This document shows positions 26,896 to 34,187 of a DNA stretch of 64,000 nucleotides, one piece after another; position 1 is the first letter of the stretch; each line of letters starts with the position of its first letter. The notes under the pieces were generated by a model. The model was not told the origin of the DNA and ran no database searches. It saw only the letters and a program-made list of their open reading frames with translations. Where the stretch lies: positions 30,172 to 94,171 of the forward strand of contig DATGGU010000172.1 of the NCBI GenBank assembly GCA_035308365.1, in the 5' to 3' direction. The position numbers and the translations under genes were made by a program. The stretch is from PALSA-505 sp035308365 (GTDB lineage: Bacteria > Actinomycetota > Actinomycetes > Streptosporangiales > Streptosporangiaceae).

Positions 26896-27332
26896 CCGGG
26901 CCGGTGCCCGGTCCCGCGGCGGACGACGGCTATGAGCAGGTGCTGGCCCTGCTCGGGTTCGGCGCCGAGGATCTGCTGGCCGCATTCGGCTGGCGCCGCG
27001 CCACCGGCTATCTGGACAACGTGTTCGTGGCGGTCGACCAGGCCCGGCATCACGGCGAGTTCAGGCTGCCCAGGCAGGCCGCTGTCGCAGCGGGCCAGGC
27101 GGAGTGGGCCGCGTTCTGGGACCGGCTCAGCTCACCGCCTTCGCGGCCCACCGACGGCGCGGCGGATGAGCTGCTGAGGCTGGCGGACCAGGCGATTTTC
27201 GGGGACCCCCGGGAGTGGCTGCCGCGCGTCCACGCGGCCGTGGCCCGCTATCTGGACGTGCCGCCGGATACCCCTGACACCTACCTGCTCAGCGCGCTCG
27301 TCCTGCTGCGCGGTTCGCTGCAACCGGGGTAG
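26892..27332 (+). CDS. Hypothetical protein, 146 aa, translationally coupled to the FAD oxidoreductase
   Basis: I do not recognise the family. GTG 26892 overlaps the TGA of the flavoprotein gene (GTGA), which supports a real gene. The protein is soluble and mainly helical: EQVLALLGFGAEDLLAAFGW, TGYLDNVFVAVDQARHHGEF and a C-terminal segment that ends TYLLSALVLLRGS. No cysteine, signal peptide or catalytic motif is apparent. It may be an accessory subunit of the flavoenzyme. Confidence 0.65.
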   Translation: MTGPVPGPAADDGYEQVLALLGFGAEDLLAAFGWRRATGYLDNVFVAVDQARHHGEFRLPRQAAVAAGQAEWAAFWDRLSSPPSRPTDGAADELLRLADQAIFGDPREWLPRVHAAVARYLDVPPDTPDTYLLSALVLLRGSLQPG

Positions 27333-27383
27333 CAGCAACCCGCGGGACCAGAATGTCGGTAGGTGGTGCTAGGAGTCACAAGC

Positions 27384-28211
27384 ATGAACTCACCGAACAT
27401 GCGCTACGGCTTCGTGCTGCCCGGCGGGACCGCCCCCGAGCAGCTCGAGCTCGCCATGCTGGCCGAGCAGGCCGGCTGGGACGGCATCTTCGTCTGGGAG
27501 GCGGCGTTCGGGGTGGACGCCTGGGCGCTGCTGTCGGCCATCGCCGTCCGCACCAACCGGATCAAGCTCGGCACCATGCTCACCCCGCTGCCCTGGCGGC
27601 GGCCGTGGAAGGTGGCCAGCCAGGTCGCGACCCTCGACCAGCTCTCCGGGGGGCGGGCCATCCTCGCCGCCGGGGTGGGCGCCACCGACACCTACCTGCC
27701 GTCGACCGGGGAGAACAACGACCTGCGCGACCGCGCCGAACGGCTGGACGAGGGCATCGACCTGATCCGGGCGCTGTGGGAGGGCCGCACCAGCTATCAC
27801 GGCAAGCACTACCACTACGAGACCGGCCGGATGGACCTCACCCGGATGGCCGGGCCGGTGCAGCGGCGCATCCCGATCTGGGTCGTCGCGGTGTGGCCAC
27901 GGCCCAAGTCCATGCGCCGGGTGCTGCGCTGCGACGGGATCATCCCGCAGTACGGCGGCGAGGGAAGGCCGGCCGATGTGGTGGAGCTGCGGGCCTGGCT
28001 GACCGAGCACGGCGCCACCCCCGGACTGGACGTGATCAGCGACGGACAGACCCCGGCTCTGGACCACGCTGCCGCCGTCGCGACGGTCGCGCCGTGGGCC
28101 GAGGCCGGCTGCACCTGGTGGCTGGAGACCCGCTGGGAGATGCCGCACGACTCCGGGGAGCGCCTGCACCAGACCCGCGAACGCCTCACCGCCGGACCGC
28201 CCCGGGCCTAG
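27384..28211 (+). CDS. LLM-class flavin-dependent oxidoreductase
   Basis: A 275-aa luciferase-like monooxygenase/F420-dependent reductase-type TIM barrel. Family features are EQLELAMLAEQAGWDGIFVWE, TNRIKLGTMLTPLPWRRPW, ATLDQLSGGRAILAAGVG and ERLDEGIDLIRALWEG. It is shorter than the usual ~300-340 residues but seems complete. ATG 27384 was chosen because AGGAG lies 8 nt upstream; GTG 27363 is less likely. It is separated by 51 bp from the preceding gene and may be in the same operon. FMN versus F420 cannot be told. Confidence 0.88.
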   Translation: MNSPNMRYGFVLPGGTAPEQLELAMLAEQAGWDGIFVWEAAFGVDAWALLSAIAVRTNRIKLGTMLTPLPWRRPWKVASQVATLDQLSGGRAILAAGVGATDTYLPSTGENNDLRDRAERLDEGIDLIRALWEGRTSYHGKHYHYETGRMDLTRMAGPVQRRIPIWVVAVWPRPKSMRRVLRCDGIIPQYGGEGRPADVVELRAWLTEHGATPGLDVISDGQTPALDHAAAVATVAPWAEAGCTWWLETRWEMPHDSGERLHQTRERLTAGPPRA

Positions 28212-28248
28212 CCGCCGCCCCTCGGGGTTCCCGCCCAGTAACACAGCC

Positions 28249-28333
28249 TGTGGACAGAGGTGTGGATGACGCGGTGGAAAAACGGCCCGCCTCGGGGATA
28301 ACCCTGGCCGTTCTGTGGACGGCATGTGGACGG
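28249..28333 (+). promoter_or_regulatory. Cluster of four DnaA-box-like 9-mers
   Basis: TGTGGACAG (28249-28257), TGTGGATGA (28261-28269), TGTGGACGG (28314-28322) and TGTGGACGG (28325-28333) are all in one orientation. Each fits the reverse complement of the degenerate high-GC actinobacterial DnaA box (YYVTCCACA). The last two are 11 bp apart, one helical turn. The fourth overlaps the putative -35 of the RNA promoter. No replication genes are near. Confidence 0.45.
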
Positions 28334-28354
28334 CAAGAAAATCATGAGAATACT
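28327..28354 (+). promoter_or_regulatory. Candidate promoter of the structured RNA
   Basis: TGGACG (28327-28332) and AATACT (28349-28354) are separated by 16 bp, each matching four of six bases of the primary sigma consensus. A start near 28361 would begin the structured segment. Proposed from sequence only. Confidence 0.35.
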
Positions 28355-28360
28355 GGCTGG

Positions 28361-28620
28361 AAACCCTTGTGCGGAGACCCCGGGTGGGCGTAGAAATGCA
28401 CTCACCACCGGAAACGGTGACCACCCGGGGGAGACTCCGGAACGCGGGAAGAGTTGGGAGACCGGCGCTTCTAGCGGGTCATTGGCCCTGGTGACAGGCC
28501 TGTAGCCGTCGCTGCTGGGAGCTGGTACGGCCGGGAAACCGGCTAGCTGGAGCCCGGTATGCTGACGCTGCAAGCCGGGCGGGGCCCCTCCATCTCATAC
28601 ATGGAGGGGTCCCGCCTTAT
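28361..28620 (+). ncRNA. Candidate structured small RNA of about 260 nt, class unknown
   Basis: This non-coding stretch contains strong nested secondary structure. A perfect 10-bp stem pairs 28378-28387 with 28421-28430, capped inside by CACCG-GAAA-CGGTG (28406-28419, a GNRA tetraloop) and extended outside by CGGAG/CTCCG (28372-28376 with 28435-28439). A second GNRA hairpin, GCCGG-GAAA-CCGGC, lies at 28530-28543, flanked by AGCT/AGCT. The segment ends in a 16-bp terminator hairpin and a T-rich run. ORFs on either strand have no ribosome site or family resemblance. Length and intergenic setting recall 6S- or Ms1-like RNAs, but I cannot identify a class. It could also be a long 5' leader, although the terminator and the 800-bp gap argue against this. 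Confidence 0.5.
28578..28616 (+). terminator. Strong intrinsic terminator ending the RNA candidate
   Basis: GGCGGGGCCCCTCCAT (28578-28593) pairs with ATGGAGGGGTCCCGCC (28601-28616) over 16 bp with a single G-U pair and a 7-nt loop. TTATTTTCT follows. It is the clearest factor-independent terminator in the window. Confidence 0.9.
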
Positions 28621-29417
28621 TTTCTCTGTGCATTCTGCCCTAACGCAACGCCGCGTACTCACACCGACACGCGAACAATGCGCGAATACCAATATCCCCA
28701 CGGCCCGGGACGACCGGGCACACGCTCACCCCGATCGATGCGGCACTGCCGGGTCAGAGGTCCGTCCGTTCGCTGAGCATCCGTGATGCCGCCTACTCGG
28801 CCAGGCTAGGCTTCACCGGTATGACGGGGAGCGACATACGCATCGTGCTGCGCGCTCACCAGGTGGGCGAGGTGAACGATCCGGTCGTTGACCACCCTGA
28901 ACAGCCTGAGGACTACGTTCACACAGATGGTGCTGTATGGACTTGGCAGGGTAGGCGGCGGATAGCCGGTGGTGTCCGGCTGCGCATGTACGACCTCGTG
29001 ACGCGCTGCGGCGATTCGGCCTGAGCATCGCCGGCCTGAGCCTTACCCACTTATGGTTGCCACCATCGATCAGGCAAACTGACCGCTGGAACCAACTCCC
29101 CAAATCCCTATAAGTGTCACATATAGGATACTCACTCGGTCACGCCCTCTAAAGACTTACCGACGGAGCGGGCAGCGTAACGTCCGTCATGCAAGGCTGG
29201 CGGGACACGCGAACAATACGCAAACACCGGCCATTTCCACTGCACTCGGACGGGCTGTTCAGCCCGGTTGGCGGAGGCTGGGCCGTGCCCCTTTCAGGCA
29301 CCGCTGAAGGGTGCGGCTACCGGCCGCCTTGCGGTGTTATTGTCACGATCATCTTGGCGGACGTGGTTCACCGGTGGCCGGCAACCGGCCCGGCCGCGTA
29401 GCCGTCTCAGCTACAGG
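28621..29417. other. Gene-poor, lower-GC intergenic stretch before the S53 protease
   Basis: About 800 bp with no convincing gene. A 67-codon frame at 28821-29024 has no ribosome site and no recognisable family. The stretch is visibly richer in A/T than its neighbours, especially at 29040-29160. It holds the two copies of a 25-bp direct repeat listed separately, and presumably the distal promoter of the protease gene. I see no insertion-sequence ends. Confidence 0.6.
28666..29228 (+). repeat. Pair of 25-bp direct repeats 538 bp apart
   Basis: Copy 1 at 28666-28690 and copy 2 at 29204-29228 share 22 of 25 bases; the common core GACACGCGAACAAT is identical. Both lie in the gene-poor region between the structured RNA and the S53 gene. 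They could be operator copies or scars of an inserted element. Confidence 0.7.
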
Positions 29418-29440
29418 GAAGCTTCACCAGGCGAAGCTTC
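29418..29440 (+). promoter_or_regulatory. Two GAAGCTTC palindromes upstream of the S53 protease
   Basis: GAAGCTTC occurs at 29418-29425 and 29433-29440, 15 bp apart and 13 bp before the start codon. Together they can form an 8-bp hairpin that would lie immediately before the ribosome site AGGGGAAG, or serve as a tandem operator. Confidence 0.4.
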
Positions 29441-29453
29441 AGAGGGGAAGCTG

Positions 29454-31343
29454 ATGCATGCTCGAAGTCATGTCAGCACGGTCCTAGCGGTATCGGCGGC
29501 GTCGGCGGTGCTGGCCGGCGGCATCGCCAGCGCCGCACCAATCCACCCGGGCAGCAACCGCGTGACACTGGCCAGCACCGCTGCGGTGGCCGGCCAGAAC
29601 TCCGCACTCAGTCCGCTAGCCCAAACCAGCAACGTGCAGGTGAATGTGTTCACCGGCCGCGATCTGACCGGGCTCGCGGCGATGGCCAGGGCCGTGTCCG
29701 ACCCGGCCAGCTCGAGCTACGCGCACTATCTGACCCCTGCCCAGGTTCAGAAGGACTTCGGCGCCACCGCCGGGCAGCAGCGCGCGGTCGCGAACTGGCT
29801 GCACGCCGCCGGCCTGACCGTGGGCTACCACGACCCCTTCGTGGTTGCGGCCACCGGGACCACGGCGCAGGCCGAGGCGGCGGTGCGGGCGAGGCTCGAA
29901 CTGAACCGTCCCAAGGGTGGCACCGAACAGGTTGTCTCCACCCAGGCCATGTCGGTGCCGGCGTCGGTCGCCGGGGCGATCAGCACGGTCCGGGTGGCTA
30001 CCGCGGTCATCCCGATGGGCTTCCACGAGCCGATGCGGCCGGTCAGCCGCGCGATCACTGCGAGCATCAAGGAAGAGTGCTCGAACTACTACGGCCAGAA
30101 GCCGGCCAAGGGAACGCCGGCGGCCTTCGGCAAGCGGCTCGCCTGGGCGCCCTGCGGTTACCTGCCGCAGCAGTTGCGCGGCGCCTACGGCGCGGCCAGG
30201 TCCGGGCTGACCGGCAGGGGTGTCAGCCTCGCGGTCATGAGCGAGGACAACGACTCCACCGCGCTCAAGGACGCCAACCGCTGGGCAAGGGACCGCCACT
30301 TCCAGCCGTTCCGGCCCGGCCAGTATGCGGCCCACATCGCCCCGGACGCGCCCAATGGCATCGGCGACGGGGAGAGCGCCCTTGACATCGAGTCCTCGCA
30401 CGGCATGGCCCCGGACGCCAGGGTCAGCTACGTGGTCGGCAACGGCAAGATCACCGGTGACCGGCTGCTCGACTCGCTGTATGCCATCGTGGCCTACCAC
30501 ATCGCCGACGTCGTGAGCAGCTCCTGGTACGAGGGCTACATGCCGGTGCCGGACAGCATGATCGACGCCTGGGAGACCGTGCTGGAGCGGGCCGCCGTCG
30601 AGGGCATCACCGTCAACTTCGCGACCGGTGACTACGGCGACACCACGCCGCTGCAGTACCCGGGCTCCGACCCGTGGATCACCACGATCGGCGGCACCAG
30701 CGTCGCCGTCGGCCGCCAGGGCCAGCGGCTGTGGGAGACCGGCTGGGAGACCGACGAGGCCGGGCTCAAGAACGGGCAGTGGAACCCAGCGCCGCCCGGC
30801 AACTTCATGGAGGGCAGCACCGGCGGTGTGTCCAAGACCTTCGCCGAGCCGTACTACCAGGCCGGGATCGTGTCGCACAACAAGATCAAGGGCAAGGCCA
30901 TGCGGGCCGTGCCCGACGTTTCGGATCTTGGCGACTGGAACCTTGGCTACCAGATCGGGCTCTCCATTCCCACCGGCCCGCACAGGCTCAGCTACGAAAA
31001 CCAGGTCAACGGCGGCACCAGCCTGGCATCGCCGATGTTCACCGGGTTCGAGGCCGACCTGATCCAGGGCCGTCACGGCATCGCGCTCGGGTTCGCCAAC
31101 CCGGCGCTTTACGACCTGGCCAACACGCCTGCCTACTACGACGTCACCGGCGACCCGCAGGGCCAGGGCAACACCGAGGCGGACGTGTACGGCCCCGCCT
31201 ACGGGCAGGGACCGACGCTGTCCACGATGGGCCAGTGCGCGAGCACGCACCACTTGTACTGCACGCCTGGCTATGACACGGTCAGCGGCATCGGCACCCC
31301 GGGACCGGCGTTCTTCAGCTCGTTCGGTTCCCACCCGAAGTAG
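29454..31343 (+). CDS. Secreted S53 family (sedolisin/kumamolisin) peptidase with activation domain
   Basis: A 629-aa exported serine-carboxyl peptidase. A signal peptide (HVSTVLAVSAASAVLAGG, cleavage near ASAAP) is followed by a pro-kumamolisin activation domain (about 60-200) and the catalytic domain (about 230-625). Catalytic Glu and Asp are in GDGESALDIESSHG, the oxyanion Asp is in NFATGDYGDT, and the nucleophile is in NGGTSLASPMF. The C-terminal calcium-site region includes YDTVSGIGTPGP. These enzymes are usually acid-active after self-cleavage. ATG 29454 follows AGGGGAAG and gives a typical signal peptide; the upstream open frame is not conserved-looking. Confidence 0.93.
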   Translation: MHARSHVSTVLAVSAASAVLAGGIASAAPIHPGSNRVTLASTAAVAGQNSALSPLAQTSNVQVNVFTGRDLTGLAAMARAVSDPASSSYAHYLTPAQVQKDFGATAGQQRAVANWLHAAGLTVGYHDPFVVAATGTTAQAEAAVRARLELNRPKGGTEQVVSTQAMSVPASVAGAISTVRVATAVIPMGFHEPMRPVSRAITASIKEECSNYYGQKPAKGTPAAFGKRLAWAPCGYLPQQLRGAYGAARSGLTGRGVSLAVMSEDNDSTALKDANRWARDRHFQPFRPGQYAAHIAPDAPNGIGDGESALDIESSHGMAPDARVSYVVGNGKITGDRLLDSLYAIVAYHIADVVSSSWYEGYMPVPDSMIDAWETVLERAAVEGITVNFATGDYGDTTPLQYPGSDPWITTIGGTSVAVGRQGQRLWETGWETDEAGLKNGQWNPAPPGNFMEGSTGGVSKTFAEPYYQAGIVSHNKIKGKAMRAVPDVSDLGDWNLGYQIGLSIPTGPHRLSYENQVNGGTSLASPMFTGFEADLIQGRHGIALGFANPALYDLANTPAYYDVTGDPQGQGNTEADVYGPAYGQGPTLSTMGQCASTHHLYCTPGYDTVSGIGTPGPAFFSSFGSHPK

Positions 31344-31352
31344 TCACCACCT

Positions 31353-31387
31353 GAGTCCCGGCCGCCGGCGGCCGGTGGCCGGGACTC
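31353..31387. terminator. Bidirectional hairpin between convergent S53 and glutamine-synthetase-like genes
   Basis: GAGTCCCGGCC (31353-31363) pairs perfectly with GGCCGGGACTC (31377-31387), with a GC-rich 13-nt loop that can pair further. It begins 9 bp after the protease stop and its right arm reaches the stop codon of the opposing gene. No T-run. Confidence 0.65.
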
Positions 31388-32732
31388 ACAGATGGTAGGC
31401 GTACTCGCGGAACTCCCAGTCGGTGACGAAGCGCTCGAACCGCTCGATCTCGTCGCGCTTGTAGCTCAGGAACGAGGCGGTGAAGTACTCGCCGAGCACG
31501 CCGGTGAGCTCGCGGTCGGCCTCCAGCGCGGCGAGCGCCTCGGTCAGCCGCATCGGCAGCATGTCCGAACGGCCCGGGTCGTAGCCGTAGCCTTCCAGCT
31601 TCTCCGGCGGCTCGGTCTTGTCCTCGATGCCCAGGCAGACCGCCGCGCCGATGGCGGCCATGCCCAGGTAGGGGTTGGCGGTGGCGTCGCCGAGCCGGAT
31701 CTCCATCCGGGCCGCGGCGCCGCGCTCCGGCGGGATCCGCAGCATGGCGCTGCGGTTGTCCAGCCCCCAGTCGATCAGCCAGGGCGCGAGCGTGTCTGGG
31801 CCGAACCGCTTGTAGGAGTTGATGGTGGGGTTGAGCAGCGCGCTCAGCGCCCGCGCGTGCCGCAGCACGCCGCCGATGGCGTGCCTGCCCACGGCCGACA
31901 GACCGTCGGGACCGCCGGTGTCGCCGAACACGTTGGCTCCCGCCTCGTCGTTCAGCGAGACGTGCACGTGGAAGCCGGAGCCGCCCTCGTCGTTGAACGG
32001 CTTGGCCATGAACGTGGCGAGCATCCCCCGGTGCCGGGCGATCTCCTGCACGGCCGACTTGAGCCGGAACGCACGGTCGGCGGCGTCGGTCAGCTCGGAG
32101 TGCCCCAGGTTGATCTCGAACTGGCCCGGGGAGAACTCGTGGTTGGCCGCGATCACCCGCAGGCCGGCGTCGCGCAGTTGCCTGAGCATGTGCAGCAGCA
32201 GGCCGTCCGGGTCGCCCTTGCGGCCGACCACATAGACGTTGCCCGGCTCGTCGGCGTAGCGCCGCCAGGCGCCGTCCTCGCCGCGCTGGCACAGAAAGAA
32301 CTCAAGCTCCGGGCCGCAGATCATGGTGTAACCCAGCCCGGCCAGGCGCTGGGCCACCCGCCGCACGACCACGCGGGGCGATTCCGGCGCCGGGTCACCG
32401 TCCGGGGTGGCCGCGTCGCCCAGGCACCAGGCGGCGCCCTGCTCCCAGGGCAGCGGCGTCACCGTGGTCAGGTCGGGGAAGACCGCGATGTCGGGCAGGC
32501 CCGATTCGAGGCCACCCTGGACCGGCACCACGTCTCCCATCGGGGAGGTGTGGTAGACGGCCCGGCAGAACGCCAGCCCGTGCCGCGCCGCCGCGGGCAA
32601 CTGGTCCACGAGCACATCGCGGCCGCGGTCGATGCCGATCAGGTCGGGGTAGGACACCCGGATCACATCGATACCGTCGGCTCGCAGCCGCTCGGCTACC
32701 TCCGCCGCGTCCGGCGGGATCATCTTGGCCAC
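31386..32732 (-). CDS. Glutamine-synthetase-family ligase (GlnA3/GlnA4-like gamma-glutamyl-amine synthetase candidate)
   Basis: A 448-aa GS-fold enzyme with the active-site motifs ICGPELEFFL, HEFSPGQFEINLGH, GSGFHVHVSLND, LNPTINSYKRF and ARMEIRLGDATANPYL. The Tyr-containing NLYDLPPEE adenylylation loop of GlnA is absent; the matching place reads EDKTEPPEKL. In actinomycetes such GlnA-like proteins often gamma-glutamylate amines instead of making glutamine. It lies opposite a gene set for aromatic catabolism that includes an amine-forming decarboxylase, which fits an amine substrate. Either role remains possible. GTG/ATG usage near 32732 supports the start shown. Confidence 0.85.
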   Translation of the reverse strand: MAKMIPPDAAEVAERLRADGIDVIRVSYPDLIGIDRGRDVLVDQLPAAARHGLAFCRAVYHTSPMGDVVPVQGGLESGLPDIAVFPDLTTVTPLPWEQGAAWCLGDAATPDGDPAPESPRVVVRRVAQRLAGLGYTMICGPELEFFLCQRGEDGAWRRYADEPGNVYVVGRKGDPDGLLLHMLRQLRDAGLRVIAANHEFSPGQFEINLGHSELTDAADRAFRLKSAVQEIARHRGMLATFMAKPFNDEGGSGFHVHVSLNDEAGANVFGDTGGPDGLSAVGRHAIGGVLRHARALSALLNPTINSYKRFGPDTLAPWLIDWGLDNRSAMLRIPPERGAAARMEIRLGDATANPYLGMAAIGAAVCLGIEDKTEPPEKLEGYGYDPGRSDMLPMRLTEALAALEADRELTGVLGEYFTASFLSYKRDEIERFERFVTDWEFREYAYHL

Positions 32733-32880
32733 TCACGTTCCCCTGCATCGTAAGGAAGCGAATGAAGTGAACCGCAGCGTAACGTCGGCCTACGCAACCG
32801 GACAATAGCCGGACCGGGCGGCGGCGGGCCATCCCCTGCCTGGCACGAAGGCAGGTCCGTCGTCTAGCATCCGGAATCGT

Positions 32881-33099
32881 ATGGATACGAACGACCGACA
32901 TCTCACCGGGTTCTTCTACCCGGCATGGCGCGGCGACGCCACGCTGGAGCTGTTCGGCTCCCCCACCGAGGAACTGGCCAGGCTCACGGTGGACGAGGTG
33001 ATCGGCGGCTACTACCGTCAGGTCGGCGTGACCTGGGACGGTGGCAGCGTGCTCGCCCGGCCGGCGGCTGGCACGCCCGGGAAGTCAGAAAGATCATGA
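32881..33099 (+). CDS. Hypothetical protein, 72 aa, coupled to the aldehyde dehydrogenase gene
   Basis: Unrecognised. The TGA at 33097-33099 overlaps the dehydrogenase ATG (ATGA), which favours a real gene. The sequence contains TGFFYPAWRGDATLELFGSP and VDEVIGGYYRQVGVTWDGG, with many aromatic residues and no membrane segment. The start ATG 32881 lacks a strong ribosome site and could be leaderless. It heads the hpa-like operon, divergent from the GS-like gene across 148 bp. Confidence 0.55.
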   Translation: MDTNDRHLTGFFYPAWRGDATLELFGSPTEELARLTVDEVIGGYYRQVGVTWDGGSVLARPAAGTPGKSERS

Positions 33100-34187
33100 A
33101 CCTGATGAGCGTGCCGAGCGTGGCCGGCGTCAGCGTCGACCCGCGGCACTGGATCGGCGGCAGACGGGTGGCGTCCGGTGACACCTTCACCGACGTCTCC
33201 CCCATCGGCGAACAGCCGGTCGCCAGGGTCGCCCGCGGCGGCGCCAGCGAGGTATCCGCCGCAGTCCGGGCGCCGCTGACCGCCAGCCTGCTCGCCGGCA
33301 TCACCCGCGAGGCGGGGCTGCCCGACGGCGTGTTCAACGTCGTGCAGGGCCTGGGCAGCGAGGCAGGCGCTGCGCTGGCCGGGCATCCCGGCCTTTCCCG
33401 GCTCGCCTTCACCGGCTCGGCCGCGACCGGGCGCCTGGTCGCGGCGGCTGCCGGCAGCCAGCTCACCCCGGTCTCGCTGGAACTCGGCGGCAAGTCACCG
33501 CTGCTGGTCTTCGCCGACGCCGACCTGGATCTCGCGGTCAGGCACGCGGCCGGGCAGTTCGACAACGCCGGCCAGGTCTGCCTGGCCGGTACCAGGCTGC
33601 TGGTCTCGGCGGACATCGCGCCGGAGTTCACGGCCCGGTTCGTGCGGCGGCCGGCGGCGCTGCGGCAGGGTGACCCGCGCGACGACACGACCGGCATCGG
33701 GCCGAACATCACCCGCCAGCACCTGGACCGGGTGGACGGCTACGTCCGGCGCGCGATCGTGGCCGGCGCGCACCCGGTGCTCGGCGGCGGGCGCAACACC
33801 GGGCTTGGCGGCCTGTACTACCAGCCGACGCTGCTGACCGGTGCCGAGCCCGGCGCGGAGATCCTCACCGAAGAGGTGTTCGGGCCGGCGCTCACGCTGC
33901 AGACGTTCCGCTGCGAGGACGAGGCCGTCGAGATGGCCAACGCCACGCCGTATGGCCTGGCCGCGACGGTATTCACCGGTGATGAGCGGCGAGCCGGGCG
34001 GGTTTCGGGCCGGCTGCGGGCAGGCACCGTGTGGGTCAACTGCTTCTTCGTGCGGGACCTGGCGGCACCGTTCGGCGGCTCGGGTCTTTCCGGGATCGGC
34101 CGGGAGGGTGGAACCTGGAGCTTCGACTTCTACAGCGATCTGAAGAACACGGTTTATGCGCCGGAGGGATGGCAGCGCGATGGGTGA
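33096..34187 (+). CDS. Aldehyde dehydrogenase (HpaE-like) with a large internal deletion
   Basis: Only 363 aa instead of about 490. Residues 1-65 match the normal N-terminus (HWIGGRRVASGDTFTDVSPI). The text then jumps from SEVSAAVRA directly to PLTASLLAGITREAGLPDGV, so about 120-130 residues are missing in frame. The lost part holds the PWN motif (catalytic Asn) and part of the NAD site. The Glu (LELGGKSPL) and nucleophilic Cys (FDNAGQVCLAGTR) remain, as does EEVFGPALTLQTF. By context this was 5-carboxymethyl-2-hydroxymuconate semialdehyde dehydrogenase. It is probably inactive, although the operon stays in frame downstream. Confidence 0.8.
   Translation: MNLMSVPSVAGVSVDPRHWIGGRRVASGDTFTDVSPIGEQPVARVARGGASEVSAAVRAPLTASLLAGITREAGLPDGVFNVVQGLGSEAGAALAGHPGLSRLAFTGSAATGRLVAAAAGSQLTPVSLELGGKSPLLVFADADLDLAVRHAAGQFDNAGQVCLAGTRLLVSADIAPEFTARFVRRPAALRQGDPRDDTTGIGPNITRQHLDRVDGYVRRAIVAGAHPVLGGGRNTGLGGLYYQPTLLTGAEPGAEILTEEVFGPALTLQTFRCEDEAVEMANATPYGLAATVFTGDERRAGRVSGRLRAGTVWVNCFFVRDLAAPFGGSGLSGIGREGGTWSFDFYSDLKNTVYAPEGWQRDG

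Noticed and set aside
28249..28333. DnaA-box cluster considered as oriC
   Set aside because: No dnaA, dnaN, rpmH or gyr genes nearby and only four boxes, far fewer than an actinomycete origin.
28520..28550. GNRA hairpin considered as domain V of a group II intron
   Set aside because: The AGC triad, bulge position and flanking pairing do not fit domain V, and no reverse transcriptase is present.
28208..28786. ORFs on both strands over the structured RNA (121 and 75 codons)
   Set aside because: No ribosome sites, no family resemblance, and they run through the terminator or the stems, so coding is less likely than RNA.
28821..29103. 67-codon plus and 96-codon minus frames in the AT-richer gap
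   Set aside because: No ribosome site or recognisable motif; overlap each other. Possibly a very decayed gene, but not supported.
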